From the NCBI GenBank assembly GCA_037974665.1, contig CM075768.1, positions 62,709,816 through 62,773,815 on the forward strand: DNA of 64,000 nt, read 5' to 3'. The notes beneath the pieces were generated by a model. It ran no database searches. It saw only the letters and a program-made list of their open reading frames with translations, and was not told the origin of the DNA. Positions 47,164 to 58,360 of this stretch are shown one piece after another. How positions within the stretch are numbered: position 1 is the first letter of the stretch; each line of letters opens with the position of its first letter. Origin of the DNA: Ehretia macrophylla. Its lineage: Eukaryota; Streptophyta; Magnoliopsida; Boraginales; Ehretiaceae. A program made the translations under genes and the position numbers.

Positions 47164-47720
47164 CTTTTCAATTTTTTTTCCTCTGGTTAGGGTTACCAAG
47201 ATACTTTATCCACCACATTTCTATTATCGAATCTCACGGCACCTTGGGCAAGACAACTTTGCTTCATGTGGAGGCTGGGCCCGCATACCGAGGGCGTAGG
47301 GCTTGTGACCAGGTCTCCGTCACTCCGGTGCCCATAACTTTTGATAAGTAAGGTGTTACGCGGCGCACAGCATACCGTTGGAAAGCTCTCCGAGAGCTCT
47401 ATGACGGTGGCAGCAAGCTTGCTCACTGTGCCCTTTTTAGAGCCCAAAATTTAACATTTTCATTAGTTTCGGGCCTCTTTTCTTATTAAGCTCTATTTTT
47501 CCGTCCCGGATCGTACGTCGTGAGCTTTTAGAAGGACGACAACCTTACTCGCGGGACATTAGAGGGCGCTACAATGTGTCGATATCACGTCTTGCGAGGA
47601 TGCTGCGTTGTTGAAGCGGATGGGTTGTTGTTAAGCCCGTTGGGCCTTTTGAATGGGCCATCTCTCTAGGCTGGGACTGTGAACCGTTAACACAATAAGG
47701 AATTCTACCCCCAACATGAC

Positions 47721-47840
47721 GGGTGCGATCATACCAGCACTAATGCACCGGATCCCATCAGAACTCCAAAGTTAAGCTTGCTTGGGTGAGAGTAGTACTA
47801 TGATGGGTGACCCCTTGGGAAGTCCTCGTGTTGCACCCCC
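47721..47840 (+). rRNA. 5S rRNA gene 60
   Basis: Full length. Changes: G48A, G58T, C67T, G81T, C95T. The first 47 bases match the majority. Confidence 0.93.
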
Positions 47841-48395
47841 TTTTCAATTTTTTTTCCTCCGCTTAGGGTTACCAAGTTACTTTATCCACCATATTTCTAT
47901 TATCGAATCCCACGGCACCTTGGGCAAGACAACTTCGCTTCACGTGGAGGCTAGGCTCACAAACCGAGGGCGTAGGGCTTGTGACCAAGTCTCTGTCGCT
48001 CTGGTGCCCATAACTTTTGATCCGTAAGGAGTTACGTGGCGCACAGCATACAATTAGAAAGCTCTCCGAGAGCTCTACGACGGGCATAGCAGCTTGCTTG
48101 CTGTGGCCTTTTTGGTGCCCAAAATCAAACTTTTTTATTAGTTTCGGGCCACTTTTCTTATTAAGCACGGTTTTTTCGTCCCGAATCGTGCGTCTTGAGC
48201 TTTTAAAAGGACGACAACCTAACTCGCGGGACATTAGAGGGCGCTAGAATGCGTCGATATAACGTCTTGCAAGGATGCTGCGTTGATGAAGCGGATGGGT
48301 TGTTGTTAAGCCCATTGGGCCTTCTGAATGGGCCATCTCCCTAGGCTGGGACTGTGAACCGTTAACACAAAAAGGAATTCTACCCCAAACATGAC

Positions 48396-48515
48396 GGGTG
48401 CGATCATACCAGCACTAATGCACCGGATCCCATCAGAACTTCGAAGTTAAGCGTGCTTGGGCGAGAGTAGTACAGGGATGGGTGACCCCCTGGCAAGTCC
48501 TCCTGTTGCACCCCC
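48396..48515 (+). rRNA. 5S rRNA gene 61
   Basis: Full length. Changes: C46T, T79A, A80G, G99C, G108C. Its spacer has lost the telobox-like motif through a deletion near 48535. Confidence 0.93.
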
Positions 48516-49051
48516 CCTTTTCAATTTTTTTCCCTCTTTATCCACCACATTTCTATTATCGAATCCCACGGCACCTTGGGCAAGAAAACTTCGCTTCACG
48601 TGGAGGCTGGGCCCGCAAACTGAGAGCGTAGGGCTTGTGACCAAGTCTCTGTCGCTCCGGTGCCCATAACTTTTGATACGTAAGGAGTTACGCGGCGCAT
48701 AGCAAACCGTTGGAAAGCTTTTCCAGAGCACTATGACGTGCGCAGTAGCTTGCCTGCTGTGGCCTTTTTGGAGCCCAAAATCGAACGTTTTCATCAGTTT
48801 CGGGCCACTTTTCTGTTTTTGCTCTATTTTTCCTTCCCGGATCGTATATCGTGAGTTGTTAAAAGGACGACAACCTTACTCGCGGGACATTAGAGGGACC
48901 TACAACGCATCGATATCAAGTCTTGCGAGGATGCTGCGTTGTCGAAGCGGATGGGTTGTTGTTAAGCCCGTTGGGCCTTCTGAATGGGCCATCTCTCTAG
49001 GCTGCAACTGTGAACCATTAACACAAAAAGGAATTCTACCCCCAACCTGAC

Positions 49052-49171
49052 GGATGCGAACATACCAGCACTAATGCACCAGATCCCATCACAACTCCGA
49101 AGTTAAGCGTGCTTGTGCGAGAGTAGTAATAGGATTGGTGACCCCCTGGGAAGTCCTTATGTGGCACTCCC
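49052..49171 (+). rRNA. 5S rRNA gene 62
   Basis: Full length with about 11 changes: G3A, T9A, G30A, G41C, G65T, C78A, G85T, C107T, G108A, T112G, C117T. G3A and C117T change both strands of the terminal stem. Confidence 0.91.
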
Positions 49172-49727
49172 CTTTTCAATTTTTTTCCTCTGGTTAGGGT
49201 TGCCAAGATACTTTATCCACCACATTTCTATTATCGAATCCCACAGCACCTTGGAAAAGACAACTTCGCTTCACGTGGAGGCTGGGGCCGCAAACCGAGG
49301 GCGTAGGGCTTGTGACCAGGTTTTTGTCGCTCCGGTGCCCATAACTTTTGATCAGTAAGGAGTTACGCGGCTCACAGCATACTGTTGGAAAGCTCTCCGA
49401 GAGCTCTACGACGGGGGCAGTCAGCTTGCTCACTGTGCCCTTTTCGAAGCCCAAAATCGAACGTTTTCATCAATTTCGGGCCACATTTCTTATTAAACTC
49501 TGTTTTTCCGTCCCGAATCGTACGTCGTGAGCTGTTAAAAGGACAACAACCTTACTAGCGGGACATTAGAGGGCCCGACAATACGTCGATATCATGTCTT
49601 GCAAGGATGCTGCGTTGTTGAAGCGGATGGGTTGTTGTTAAGCCCATTGGGCCTTCTGAATGGGCCATCTCTCTAGGCTGGGACTGTGAACCGTTAACAC
49701 AAAAAGGAATTCTACCCCCAACATGAC

Positions 49728-49847
49728 GGGTGCGATCGTACAAGCACTAATGCACCGGATCCCATCAGAACTCCTTATTTAAGCTTGCTTGAGCAAGAGT
49801 AGTACTAGGATGGGTGACGCCCAGTGAAGTGCTCGTGTTGCACCCCC
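49728..49847 (+). rRNA. 5S rRNA gene 63 (heavily decayed)
   Basis: Full length with 12 changes: A11G, C15A, G48T, A49T, G51T, G58T, G65A, G68A, C92G, T96A, G98T, C104G. All three control elements are hit. Confidence 0.9.
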
Positions 49848-50403
49848 GTTTTCAAGTTTTTTTCCTCCGGTTACGGTTGCCAAGATACTTTATCCACCAC
49901 ATTTCTATTATAGAATCCCACGGCACCTTGGACAAGACAACTTCGCTTCACGTGGAGGCTGGGCCCGCAAACTGAGGGCGTATGTTTTGTGACCAAGTCT
50001 CTGTCGCTCCGGTGCCCTTAACTTTTGATCCGTAAGGAGTTACTCAGCGCACAGCATACCGTTGGAAAGCTCTCCAAGAGCTCTACGACGGGCGCAGCAG
50101 CTTGCTCGCTGTGGCCTTTTTGGAGCCCGAAATCTAACGTTTTCATCAGTTTCAGGCCACTTTTCTTATTAAGCTCTATTTTTCCATCCCGGATCGTACG
50201 TCGTGAGCTTTTAGAAGGACGAAAACCTTATTCGCGGGATATTAGAGGGCGCTACAATGAATCGATATCACGTCTTGCGAGGATATTGCGTTGTTGAAGC
50301 GGATGGGTTGTTGTTAAGCCCATTGGGCCTTCTGAATAGGCCATCTCTCTAGGCTGGGACTGTGAACCATTAACACAAAAAGGAATTCTACCCCCAACAT
50401 GAC

Positions 50404-50523
50404 GGGTGCGATCATACTATCACTAATGCACCGGATCCCATCAGAACTCCGAAGTTAAGCGTGCTCGGTCGAGAGTGGTACTAGGATGGGTGACCCCCTG
50501 GGAAGTCCTCGTGTTACACCCCG
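50404..50523 (+). rRNA. 5S rRNA gene 64
   Basis: Full length. Changes: C15T, G17T, T63C, G66T, A74G, G113A. Box C is intact. Its spacer contains the internal 104-bp duplication. Confidence 0.92.
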
Positions 50524-50740
50524 CTTTTCAATTTTTTTCCCCGGTTAGGCTTGCCAAGATACTTTATCCACCATATTTCTATTATCGAATCCCACGCCAC
50601 TTTTGGCAAGACAAATTCGCTTCACGTGGAGGCTGGGCCCGTAAACCGAGGTCGTAGGGCTTGTGACCAAGTCTCTGTTGCTCCGGTGCCCATAACTTTT
50701 GATCCGTAAGGAGTTACGCAGCGCACTGCATACCTTTGGA

Positions 50741-50948
50741 AAGCTCTCCGAGAGCTCTACGACGGGCGCAGCAGCTTGCTAGCTGTGCCCTTTTTGGAGC
50801 CCAAAATAGAATGTTTTCATCAGTTTCAGGCCACTTTTCTTATTAAGCTCTCCGAGAACTCTACGACGGGAGCAGCAAGCATGCTTGCTGTGCCCTATCG
50901 AATGTTTTCATCAATTTCGGGCCACTTTTCTAAATTTGCTCTGTTTCT
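50741..50948. repeat. Partial internal duplication in spacer 64
   Basis: A segment starting AAGCTCTCCGAGA recurs at offset 104 bp (50741 and 50845). The second copy carries a short deletion (GCCCTATCGAATG) and ends in a different spacer subtype (CTAAATTTGCTCTG). The join uses AAGCTCT, which occurs at both places in a normal spacer. Confidence 0.88.
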
Positions 50949-51168
50949 CCTTCCCGGATCGTACATCGTGAGCTGTTAAAAGGACGACAACCTTACTCGC
51001 GGGACATTAGAGGGCCCTACAACGCGTCGATATGACGTCTTGCGAGGATGCTGCGTTGTTAATGCGGATGGGTTGTTGTTAAGCCCATTGGGCCTTCTGA
51101 ATGGGTAATCTCTCTAGGCTAGGACTATGAACCGTTAACACATAAAGGAATTGTGCCATCAACATGAC

Positions 51169-51191
51169 AGGTGCAATCATACCAGCACTAA
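51169..51191 (+). pseudogene. 5S rRNA gene 65, 5' fragment
   Basis: Positions 1-23 of a 5S gene (G1A, G7A), ending with the ACTAA target copy where element C entered. The control region is on the far side of the 3-kb element. Confidence 0.95.
51187..51191. repeat. Target-site duplication of C, left copy
   Basis: ACTAA, positions 19-23 of 5S gene 65. Confidence 0.92.
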
Positions 51192-51203
51192 TGTGAGGCC
51201 CAA

Positions 51204-51610
51204 CCCCGAATAACGTGCCTTACCTCGATTTGTGTGCCTTAGACCTAGAATTGTATGGCCGACCTTGGATTACGTATCCTGTCTTGGTTTTCGTGCATGC
51301 ATTGTTATACGTGCCTTAACCTAGAATTGTGTGCCCTAATCCTTGAGATACGTGCAATACCTAGATAAACGTGCCATGACCTTAATTTACGTGCAAGACC
51401 TCGATTTGCGTGTGTCTCTTCGTTTCGTGTGCATTAAACTTGAACCGCGTGCTTTAACCTAGGTTTAAGAGTCGTGTCTTGAATTACGTGCATTGCATTG
51501 AATTACATGCCTTATTTTGATCTACGTTCATTCACCTAGGGTTGCGTGTGTTAGCATTAGAATCTGTGCACTTATCTTGAAGTATGTGCCTTAGTCTTGA
51601 AAAGCGTTTA
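51204..51610. repeat. Degenerate short-period CACG-rich repeats, element C
   Basis: Reverse-complement counterpart (CGTGCCTTA / CGTGCAATAC type motifs). It is cut short on its inner side by the 1-kb deletion. Confidence 0.8.
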
Positions 51611-52770
51611 TTTGTTTCTGTACTTGAGCTATATGGTCGTTCATAAGCTTAAACAACCATGCATGGCAAGATCTTGGCTTGAAAATGATGCTAGGTGAAG
51701 TCGAAATTGTTCACAGCTCTCTGACCAGTCTGTTCGAGGTAAGTTTAGCTAGGCAAATGATGTTTAAAATGCTTGAAAATTGGTAGGTGACTAGTTTGGA
51801 CAGTTTTGAACATTTTTTTCCAGAAATATGCCGAAGCTAATTTTGATTCTAAGATCCTCAAAATGGCAAATCTTTAAAATGTGACAAAATTTGGAAATCT
51901 GGAAAAATGAAGCAGGTTTTGGCAGATGCACTGACCTTGTGGAACGAACCATATTTGACTCAGTAAATGATTTCCAAAATGCATGAAATTTTGTGTGCTG
52001 CTATATTTTTCAGTTCTGGACAATTTTTTCAGAAATGGACCAAAGCTAAAACTGACCCTAAGGACCTCAAAAACGTCAATGTCTGAAAAGTGTGCAAATC
52101 TGGATAGTTTTGTGCTACCTCACTGTTTCGGCTATAACTAATGATTCTGAACTCCAATTGATGCAAGGTTTGTTTCTGATTTTAGTTAAATTCTTAAGCT
52201 TTAATTTGACATCTTATTCACTGAATTTGGAGATTTTTTGATTATCCTATTGATTGTGAGAAAACAGCCTATTACAGTAAAGGTTTCATTTAGCTACATG
52301 CTTGGAAAATTGTTGTAACCTCTCTTGTGGTACTAATTGTGTGGAAATGTGGTGTTGGGATGTTGTGTGGACTGTTTTGAATGTTTGAGGATGTTGAATT
52401 AAATGATGTATGGTTTGAGATTGACTTTGAGTTGGGTTGAGGCTCAAATTGCATGAATATACATGAAATGGAAGCCCTAATGACTAGGTAGTTTTGCTAA
52501 GTATTGATCATTTGGATATTGTGTGGGAATTATATGCTTAGTGGGCTGCCCGTAAATGTCTTATAACTTCAAATGTGATTTTGACCATTGCATGTTGACA
52601 AATAAGCTTTTCTTGCACCCGAACCCATGATTGATGTCATTGCATGTTGAATAATCTTATCACTTGATCACGTGGGCTTCTTAATGAGTTATATGGCCTG
52701 TTTTACATGTGTTACATGGCTGCCTGTTTAATTTTCATATAACTCTATATGCCTTTCAAGTGAAATTTCA

Positions 52771-53036
52771 TGTTTTATCGTGCCCTGCTTGTTTACCTGT
52801 CAATGTGCAACCTTATGACTGTCCGGAGGCAACCTACTTTGTTGTCATCCTACTGTGATATATTACCTGTTTTATCGTGCCCTGCCTGTTTACTTGGTCA
52901 ATGTGCAATCTTATGACTGTCCGGAGGCAACCTACTTTTATCGTGCCCTGCCTGTTTACTTGGTCAATGTGCAATCTTATGACTGTCCGGAGGCAACCTA
53001 CTTTGTTGTCCTCCTACTGTGATATATTACATGTCA
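52771..53036. repeat. 97-bp tandem repeat in element C, about 2.7 copies
   Basis: Reverse complement of the A repeat. Copies begin with TTTTATCGTGCCCTGC near 52773, 52870 and 52937; the middle copy is short because CCTACTTT joins directly to TATCGTGCCC. Confidence 0.88.
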
Positions 53037-53087
53037 TAAATGTGCATTCCATACAAGGTTGCAACCTTTCCTGTTAGCATGGTAGCG

Positions 53088-53230
53088 ATCACGCACACCG
53101 GGCGGCATCGGGCTTGCCGGTGCACCCGTGACCACCATGGTCCCATTCCCTCTCTCGCTTGGGGGCTAGACTTCCTCTGAGAGTTGGGTCGTAGGATTTC
53201 GGCGTACATCCGGAGTACACCCACCTGGCG
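53088..53230 (+). other. Conserved GC-rich core of the LTR element (C copy)
   Basis: A GC-rich island in an AT-rich element, with CACACCGGGCGGCATCGGGC and CTCTCGCTTGGGGGC among its motifs. Strongly conserved in A (about 39660-39805) and B (about 42160-42310), more so than the surroundings. Probably a promoter or U3 region; function unproven. Confidence 0.5.
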
Positions 53231-53318
53231 TGTTTGGGGGATGATTTGAAGTCGGCCGCAACTTCTGATTCTGAAACTGATCTGAGAGCAAAAGCTCACT
53301 ATATCCTTTTTACTATGT

Positions 53319-53327
53319 GTATAAGTA
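53319..53327 (+). promoter_or_regulatory. TATA-like box of element C (putative)
   Basis: GTATAAGTA, conserved as its reverse complement TACTTATAC in A (39559-39567) and B (42063-42071), just upstream of a well-conserved CTCGGGGAGGAAAGACTGG segment. Proposed as the LTR promoter; untested. Confidence 0.4.
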
Positions 53328-54211
53328 CTCTCGCTTGGTTCCTAGAGAACCTCGGGGAGGAAAGACTGGTACTTTTGTTTTTGTACTTGTATTATTGTTA
53401 TATTCATGCTTGCAAAAAGGATTTTCATAAGGTAAATCGAAAAATGAGTTTCAAAACTTATATCTCGTTCCCCCTCGCTGAGTTCATAAGGACTCACCCT
53501 CTTTTATCATCTCAGGTGAAGAAGAACAGGTACAGGTACCCGAGGACAACGTGCTTATCGATGAACCACTGGAGTGATTGCCTGTCATTGTTGTTTTGCT
53601 TGAATGTGGTTATTTGTGAACTATGCTACTTGAAGACTACTTCTTTTATGTTGCTCGTTGTTTATTGATGTAAATGACCCCGTTGTAATTTGGGTCTAAT
53701 TCTGGGATTGTACTATCTATAACCGGACGAACTTTTATTTGGTTGTTTGCTTTCGTTTTCTTAATTAGTAGTTATCATAGGCATTCAAACCACTAGATGA
53801 ACAATCAACTAAGTTAATTCTATCTAATTTCACTTAGGTGCTCATTTGCAAACTAAAGGATAATAGGTACTTGCATGATAGGAAATTGACAAATAAACGG
53901 GACATAGTTATCATGTTAGGCTTATTAACCAAACGAGACTTTCAAGATAAACTAGTAGGCAAATCGGTTGGTGACAAATAGGAGTCCTTAATGGAATTGG
54001 ATTAATGATTGGAATAATTGAGGCGTTTAGAGAATTAGGTCAAACCAAAGAGCCCAATTTCAGCCGTTATGCTGCCGATTTTTCAGAAAACTTTGGAGTT
54101 TAGACTAAAACAATAAGTGTTAATTCTTCATAAATGGTTAAGTATGTGACAGGTCCAAAACGTTTAGGTCACACCCTAGTCTAACCCTATAGGCCGGGTT
54201 GGGGCGTGACA

Positions 54212-54216
54212 ACTAA
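54212..54216. repeat. Target-site duplication of C, right copy
   Basis: ACTAA, perfect copy, followed by TGCACCGG, position 24 onward of the 5S gene. Confidence 0.92.
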
Positions 54217-54313
54217 TGCACCGGATCCCATCAGAACTCCGAAGTTAAACGTGCTTGGGCGAGAGTAGTACTAGGATGGTTGACCCCCTGGAAAGTCCTC
54301 GTGTTGCACACCC
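54217..54313 (+). pseudogene. 5S rRNA gene 65, 3' fragment
   Basis: Positions 24-120 of the same gene, starting TGCACCGG directly after the second ACTAA. Changes: G56A, G87T, G99A, C117A. It keeps box A, IE and box C, so an RNA polymerase III complex might still assemble, but a start would lie inside the element. Confidence 0.95.
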
Positions 54314-54869
54314 CTTTTCAATTTTGTTTCCTCCGTTTTTGGTTGCCAAGATACTTTATCCACTACATTTCTATTAGCGACACCCACGGCAACCTGGGCA
54401 AGGCAACTTCGCTTCACGTGGAGGCTGGGCCCGTAAACCGAGGGCGTAGGGCTTGTGACCAAGTCTCTATTGCTCCGGTGCCCATAACTTTTGATCCGTA
54501 AGGAGTTACGTGGCGCACTGCATACCGTTGGAAAGCTCTCCAAGAGCTCTACGAAGGGCGCAGCAGCTTGCTCACTGTGCTCTTTTTGGAGCCCAAAATC
54601 GAACGTTTTCATCAGTTTCAGGCCACTTCTCTTAATAAGCTATGTTTTTCCATCCCGGAACGTACGTCGTGAGCTTTTAAAAGGACGACAACCTTACTCG
54701 CGAGACATTAGAGGGCGCTACAATGCATCGATATCACGTCGTGCTAGGATGCTACGTTGTTGAAGCGGATGGGTTGTTGTTAAGCCCATTGGGCCTTCTG
54801 AATGGGCCATCTCTCTAGGCTGGGACTGTGAACCGTTAACACAAAAAGGAATTCTACCCCTACCATGAC

Positions 54870-54989
54870 GAGTGTGATCATACCAGCACTAATGCACCAG
54901 ATCCCATCAGAGCTTCGAAGTTAAGGGTGGTTGGGCGAGAGTAGTACTAGGATGGGTGCCCCCCTGGAAAGTCACCGTGTTGCACCTCC
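54870..54989 (+). rRNA. 5S rRNA gene 66 (heavily decayed)
   Basis: Full length with about 12 changes: G2A, C6T, G30A, A43G, C46T, C57G, C61G, A90C, G99A, C105A, T106C, C118T. Confidence 0.9.
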
Positions 54990-55547
54990 CTTTTCAATTT
55001 TTTTTCCTTCGGTTAGGGTTTCCAAGATACTTTATCCACCATATTTCTATTATCGAATCACACGACACCTTGGGCAAGACAACTTTGCTTCACGTGGAGG
55101 CTAGGACCGCAAACTGAGGGCGTAGGCCTTGTGACCAGGTATCCGTCGCTCTGGTGCACATAACTTTTGATCCGTAATGAGTTACGCGGTGCACAGCATA
55201 CTGTTGGAAAGCTCTCTGAGAGCTCTACGACGAGAACAGCTAGCTTGCTCGTTGTGCCCTTTTTTGGATCCCAAAATCGAACGTTTTCATCACTTTCGGG
55301 CTACTTTTCTAATTTAGCTCTATTTTTCGGTCCCGGATCGTACGTTGTGAGCTGTTAAAAGGACAACAACCTCACTCGCAGGACATTAGATGGCCCTATA
55401 ACTCGTCAATATCACGTCTTACGAGGATGTTGCGTTGTTAAAGCGGATGGGTTGTTGTTAAGCCCATTGGGCCTACTGAATGGGCAATCTCTGTAGGCTG
55501 GGACTCTAATCCGTTAACACATAAAGGAATTGTGCCATCAACATGAC

Positions 55548-55667
55548 GGGTGCAATCATACCAGCACTAATGCACCGGATCCCAACAGAAGTCCGAAGTT
55601 AAGCGTGTTTGGTTGATAGTAGTACTAGGATGGGTGACCCATTGGGAAGTCCTCGTGCTGCACCCCC
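55548..55667 (+). rRNA. 5S rRNA gene 67
   Basis: Full length with ten changes: G7A, T38A, C44G, C61T, G66T, C67T, G70T, C94A, C95T, T111C. Second leader type. Confidence 0.91.
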
Positions 55668-56223
55668 CTTTTCAATTTTTTTTGCTTCGGTTAGGGTTGC
55701 CAAGATACTTTATCCACCACATTTCTATTATCGAATCCCACTGCAACTTGGGCAAGACAACTTCGATTCACGTGGAGGCTGGGCCCGCAAATCGAGGGCG
55801 TAGAGATTGTGACCAAGTCTATGTCGCTCCGGTGCCCATAACTTTTGATCCGTAAGGCGTTACGGGGCGCACAACATACCGTTGGAAAGCTCTCTAAGAG
55901 CTCTACGACGGGGGCAGCAAGCTTGCTCGCTGTGCCCTTTTTGGAGCCCAAAATCAAACATTTTCATCAGTTTCGGGTCACTTTTCTTATTAAGCTCTGT
56001 TTTTCCGTCCCGGATCGTACGTCGTGAGCTGTTAAAAGGACGACAACCTTACTCGCGGGACATTACAGGGCGGTACAATGCGTCGATTTCACGTCTTGCG
56101 AGGTGCTGCGTTGTTGAAGCGGATGGGTTGTTGTTAAGCCCATTGGGCCTTCTGAATGGGCCATCTCTCTAGGCTGGGACTGTGAACCGTTAACAGAATA
56201 AGGAATTCTACCCCCAACATGAC

Positions 56224-56343
56224 GGGTGCAATCATACCAACAGTAATGCACCGGATCCCATCAGAATACCGAAGTTAAGCGTGCTTGGGCGAGAGTAATG
56301 CTAGGATGGGTGACCCCCTCGGAAGTCCTCGTGTTGCACCCCC
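56224..56343 (+). rRNA. 5S rRNA gene 68
   Basis: Full length. Changes: G7A, G17A, C20G, C44T, T45A, G75A, A77G, G97C. Box A is intact. Confidence 0.92.
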
Positions 56344-56896
56344 CTATTCAATTTTTTTTCTTCCGGTTAGGGTTGCCAAGATACTTTATCCACCACATTT
56401 CTATTATCGAATTCCACGGCACCTTGGGCAAGACAACTTCGCTTCAAGTGGAGGCTGGGCCCGCAAACTGAGGGCGTAGGGCTAGTGACCAAGTCTGTCG
56501 CTCCGGTGCCCATAACTTTTGATCCGTAAGGAGTTACGCGGCGTACAGTAGACCGTTGGAAAGCTCTCCGAGAGTTCTCCGACAGGCGCAGTAGTTTGCT
56601 CGCTGTCCCTTTTTGGAGTCCAAAATCGAATGTTTTCATCAGTTTTAGGCCACTTTTCTTATTAAGCTCTATTTTTCTGTCCTGGATCGTACGTCGTGAG
56701 CTTTTAAAAGGACGACAACCTTACTCGTGGGACATTAGAGGGTGCTACAATGCGTCGATGTCACGTCTTGCGAGGAAGCTTCGTGGTTGAAGCGGATGGG
56801 TTGTTGTTAAGCCCATTGGGCCTTCTGAATGGGCAATCTCTCTAGGCTCGGATTGTGAACCGTTAACACAAAAAGGAATTGTGTCATCAACATGAA

Positions 56897-57016
56897 GGGT
56901 GCGATCATACCAGCAATAATGCACCGGATCCCATCAGAACTCCGAAGTAAAGCGTGCTTGGTTGTGAGTAGTACTTGGCTGGGTGCCCCCCTGGGAAGTC
57001 CTCGTGTTGCACCCCC
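56897..57016 (+). rRNA. 5S rRNA gene 69
   Basis: Full length. Changes: C20A, T53A, G66T, C67T, A69T, A80T, A83C, A90C. The leader is a mix of both types (ACAAAAAGGAATTGTGTC). Confidence 0.92.
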
Positions 57017-57574
57017 CTTTTCAATTTTTTTTCCTCCAGTTAGGGTTGCCAAGATATTTTATCCACCACATTTCTATTATCTAATCCCATGGCACCTTGG
57101 GCAAGCCAACTTCGCTTCACGTGGAGTTCGGGCCCGCAAACCGAGGGCGTAGGGCTTGTGACCAAGTCTCGGTCGCTCTGGTGCCCAGAACTTTTGATCC
57201 GTACGGAGTTACGCAGCATACAGCATACCGTTGGAAAGCTCTCCGAGAGCTGTATGACAGGAGTAGGAAGCTTGCTTGCTGTGCCCTTTTTTGGAGGCCA
57301 AAATCGAACGTTTTCATCAGTTTCGTGCCACTTTTCTATTTTTGCTCTGTTTTTCCTTCCCGAATTGTACATCATGAGCTGTTAAAAGGACGACAACCTT
57401 ACTCGTGGCACATTAGAGGGCCCTACAACGCATCGATATCACGTCTTGCGATGATGCTGCATTGTTAAAGCGGATGAGTTGTTGTTAAGCCCATTGGGCC
57501 TTCTGAATGGGTAATCTCTCTAGGCTGGTACTGTGAACCGTTAACACATAAAGGAATTGTGCTATCAACATGAC

Positions 57575-57694
57575 GGGTGCGATCATACCAGCACTAATGC
57601 GCCAGTTCCTATCAGAACACCGAAGTTAAGCGTGCTTGGCCGAGAGTAGTACTAGGATGGGTGACCCCCTGGGACGTCCTCGTGTTGCCCAACA
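57575..57694 (+). rRNA. 5S rRNA gene 70
   Basis: Full length. Changes: A27G, G30A, A32T, C36T, T45A, G66C, A101C, A115C, C117A, C118A. The 3' strand of the terminal stem is lost (GCCCAACA). Second leader type. Confidence 0.91.
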
Positions 57695-58203
57695 ATTTTC
57701 AATTTTTTTTCCTCCGTTTAGGGTTGCCAAGGTACTCTATCCTTCACATTTCTATTATCGAATCCCACGACACCTTGGCAAGACAACTTCTCTTCACGTG
57801 GAGGCTGGGCCCGAAAACCGAGGGCGTATGGCTTGTGACCAGGTCTCCGTCGCTCCAGTGACCATAACTTTTGATCCGTAAGGAGTCACCGCATACCGTT
57901 GGAAAGCTCTCTGAGACCTCTACGACGGGCATAGCAGCTTGCTCGTTGTGCCCTTTTTGGAGCCCAAAATCGAACGTTTTCATCAGTTTCGGGCCACTTT
58001 TCTTAATAAGCTCTGTTTTTCTGTCCCGGATCGTACGTCGTGAGCTTTTAAAAGGACGACAACCTTATTCGCGGGACATTAGAGGGCGCTACAACGCGTC
58101 GATATCACGTGTTGCGAGGATGCTGCGTTGTTAAAGCGGATGAGTTGTTGTTAAGCCCATTAGGCCTTCTGAATGGGCAATCTCTCTAGGCTGGGACTGT
58201 GAA

Positions 58204-58240
58204 CCGTTAACACATAAAGGAATTGTGCCATCAACATGAC
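58204..58240 (+). promoter_or_regulatory. 5S upstream leader, second type (example at gene 71)
   Basis: CCGTTAACACATAAAGGAAT followed by TGTGCCATCAACATGAC. It differs at several linked positions from the first type. Seen before genes 19, 39, 50, 52, 54, 57, 65, 67, 70-73 and, partly, 69. Confidence 0.55.
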
Positions 58241-58360
58241 GAGTGCGATCATACCAGCACTAATGCACCGGATCCCATCAGAACTCTTAAGTTAAGCGAG
58301 GTTGGGCGAGAGTATTACTAGGATGGGTGACCCCCTGGGAAGTCCTCGTGTTGCACCCTC
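58241..58360 (+). rRNA. 5S rRNA gene 71
   Basis: Full length. Changes: G2A, C47T, G48T, T59A, C61G, G75T, C119T. Second leader type. Confidence 0.92.

Larger units (their letters stand above)
46309..51191 (+). repeat. 5S rDNA tandem array, block II (genes 58-64 and the start of 65)
   Basis: This block continues block I after the nested LTR insertion; the same repeat register resumes at 46309. Gene 58 keeps only 58 bp of its own leader next to the element. Unit 61 is short (656 bp) because its spacer lacks about 20 bp around the telobox near 48535. Unit 64 is long (765 bp) because of an internal spacer duplication. The spacers hold only the usual spacer landmarks. Confidence 0.97.
51192..54211 (+). 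mobile_element. LTR-like element C, inside 5S gene 65 (solo LTR, 3020 bp)
   Basis: Inverted relative to A and B: starts TGTGAGGCCC and ends GGGGCGTGACA, with a perfect ACTAA duplication at 51187-51191 and 54212-54216. Relative to B it lacks about 1 kb (counterpart of 43614-44650) at a junction near 51600-51615, and has extra copies of a 97-bp repeat. No coding capacity for gag or pol. A TATA-like GTATAAGTA lies at 53319, followed about 700 bp later by a T-rich 3' portion, which suggests + is the sense strand; this is inference. Confidence 0.87.
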
